This document shows, one piece after another, positions 63,653 to 64,000 of a stretch of 64,000 nucleotides of DNA. The position numbers and the translations under genes were made by a program. The stretch is from Lethocerus indicus. Taxonomy: Eukaryota; Arthropoda; Insecta; Hemiptera; Belostomatidae. Below the pieces are notes generated by a model. It was not told the DNA's origin, made no database searches, and was given only the letters and a program-made list of their open reading frames with translations. The stretch covers positions 6,024,585-6,088,584 of the forward strand of contig JACDQD010000002.1 in the NCBI GenBank assembly GCA_019843655.1, written 5' to 3'. How positions within the stretch are numbered: position 1 is the first letter of the stretch; every line of letters begins with the position of its first letter.

Positions 63653-64000
63653 ATGTCTAATGAAGAGGACAACAGTGCAGTCAGAAGTACTGGAGAAGAC
63701 CCTTTTAAGGATGTACGCGCTGGAAATACTATTGAAGTGGGTAAACAGGCCGTTTGGAACGTTTCCTCCTGTAAACCAGGTATGCATGCATCATGAATTT
63801 ACCAACCGGTCATTATCTAATCCTGTACTTTATCTGACCCTTACTGACAATTTAATCATTTCAAGTGTTCTGTTCTTTAACTAGGTTTTGGAGTTGATCA
63901 ATTAAGGGATGAACTCCTTGAAACTTACTGGCAGTCAGATGGGCAGCTGCCTCACTTAGTAAGCATCCAGTTTCTGCGAAAGACTACTGTCAGTGATATA
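63653..64000 (+). CDS. ANAPC10: Anaphase-promoting complex subunit 10 (5' part)
   Basis: DOC-domain subunit of the APC/C ubiquitin ligase; with CDC20 or CDH1 it forms the receptor for destruction boxes. Exon 1 is 63653-63779 (42 codons plus one base); exon 2 starts at 63885 and is still open at the window end. The family signature runs [21 protein letters not shown] then [14 protein letters not shown] across the junction, which is the start of the DOC beta-jelly roll. The N-terminal extension [17 protein letters not shown] is weakly conserved in the family. The rest of the gene lies to the right of the window. Confidence 0.93.

Overview
This is a 64 kb piece of an animal nuclear genome, most likely an insect. 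Genes are split by GT-AG introns, intergenic DNA is AT-rich with many microsatellites, and the gene set is metazoan: a PIX-type Rho GEF, Mediator MED11, PCID2 and APC10. A hemipteran-like insect is a guess from texture only; I cannot name the species.

Layout. Bases 1 to about 32,500 hold no protein gene I can support. They carry microsatellites, three copies or fragments of one dispersed repeat family, and an eleven-unit tandem array of a 70/71-bp unit (27261-28047). Bases 32500-44193 hold three tandem, same-strand paralogues of a zinc-dependent homocysteine S-methyltransferase (HMT-1, -2, -3). Each has five coding exons with the same intron phases, and exons 2, 3 and 4 are exactly 153, 269 and 212 nt in all three. 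Bases 45121-57128 hold a minus-strand PIX/ARHGEF7 gene (SH3-DH-PH-coiled coil) with at least one credible alternative 3' exon. MED11 follows on the plus strand (58196-59283), then PCID2 on the minus strand (60494-63140), and the first part of APC10 on the plus strand, cut by the window end. PIX/MED11 and PCID2/APC10 are divergent pairs with about 1.07 kb and 0.51 kb between start codons; HMT-3 and PIX are tail to tail.

The HMT cluster probably serves methionine salvage from homocysteine. The other four genes are cell-biology or housekeeping genes and show no functional link to it. CpG content drops between HMT-2 and HMT-3: by hand count exon 3 has about 21, 19 and 6 CpG in HMT-1, -2 and -3, and the right part of the window stays CpG-poor. 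This would fit germline methylation of the right-hand genes.

The most interesting non-genic structures are: (1) a dispersed element whose ends carry a hammerhead-ribozyme-like core, occurring in inverted pairs and invading HMT introns, with a possible link to Penelope-like elements; (2) a 70-bp repeat fused to that element in several places and amplified into the array; (3) a 100-bp copy of the PIX first coding exon and its splice donor inside a MED11 intron, flanked by a perfect 14-bp direct repeat.
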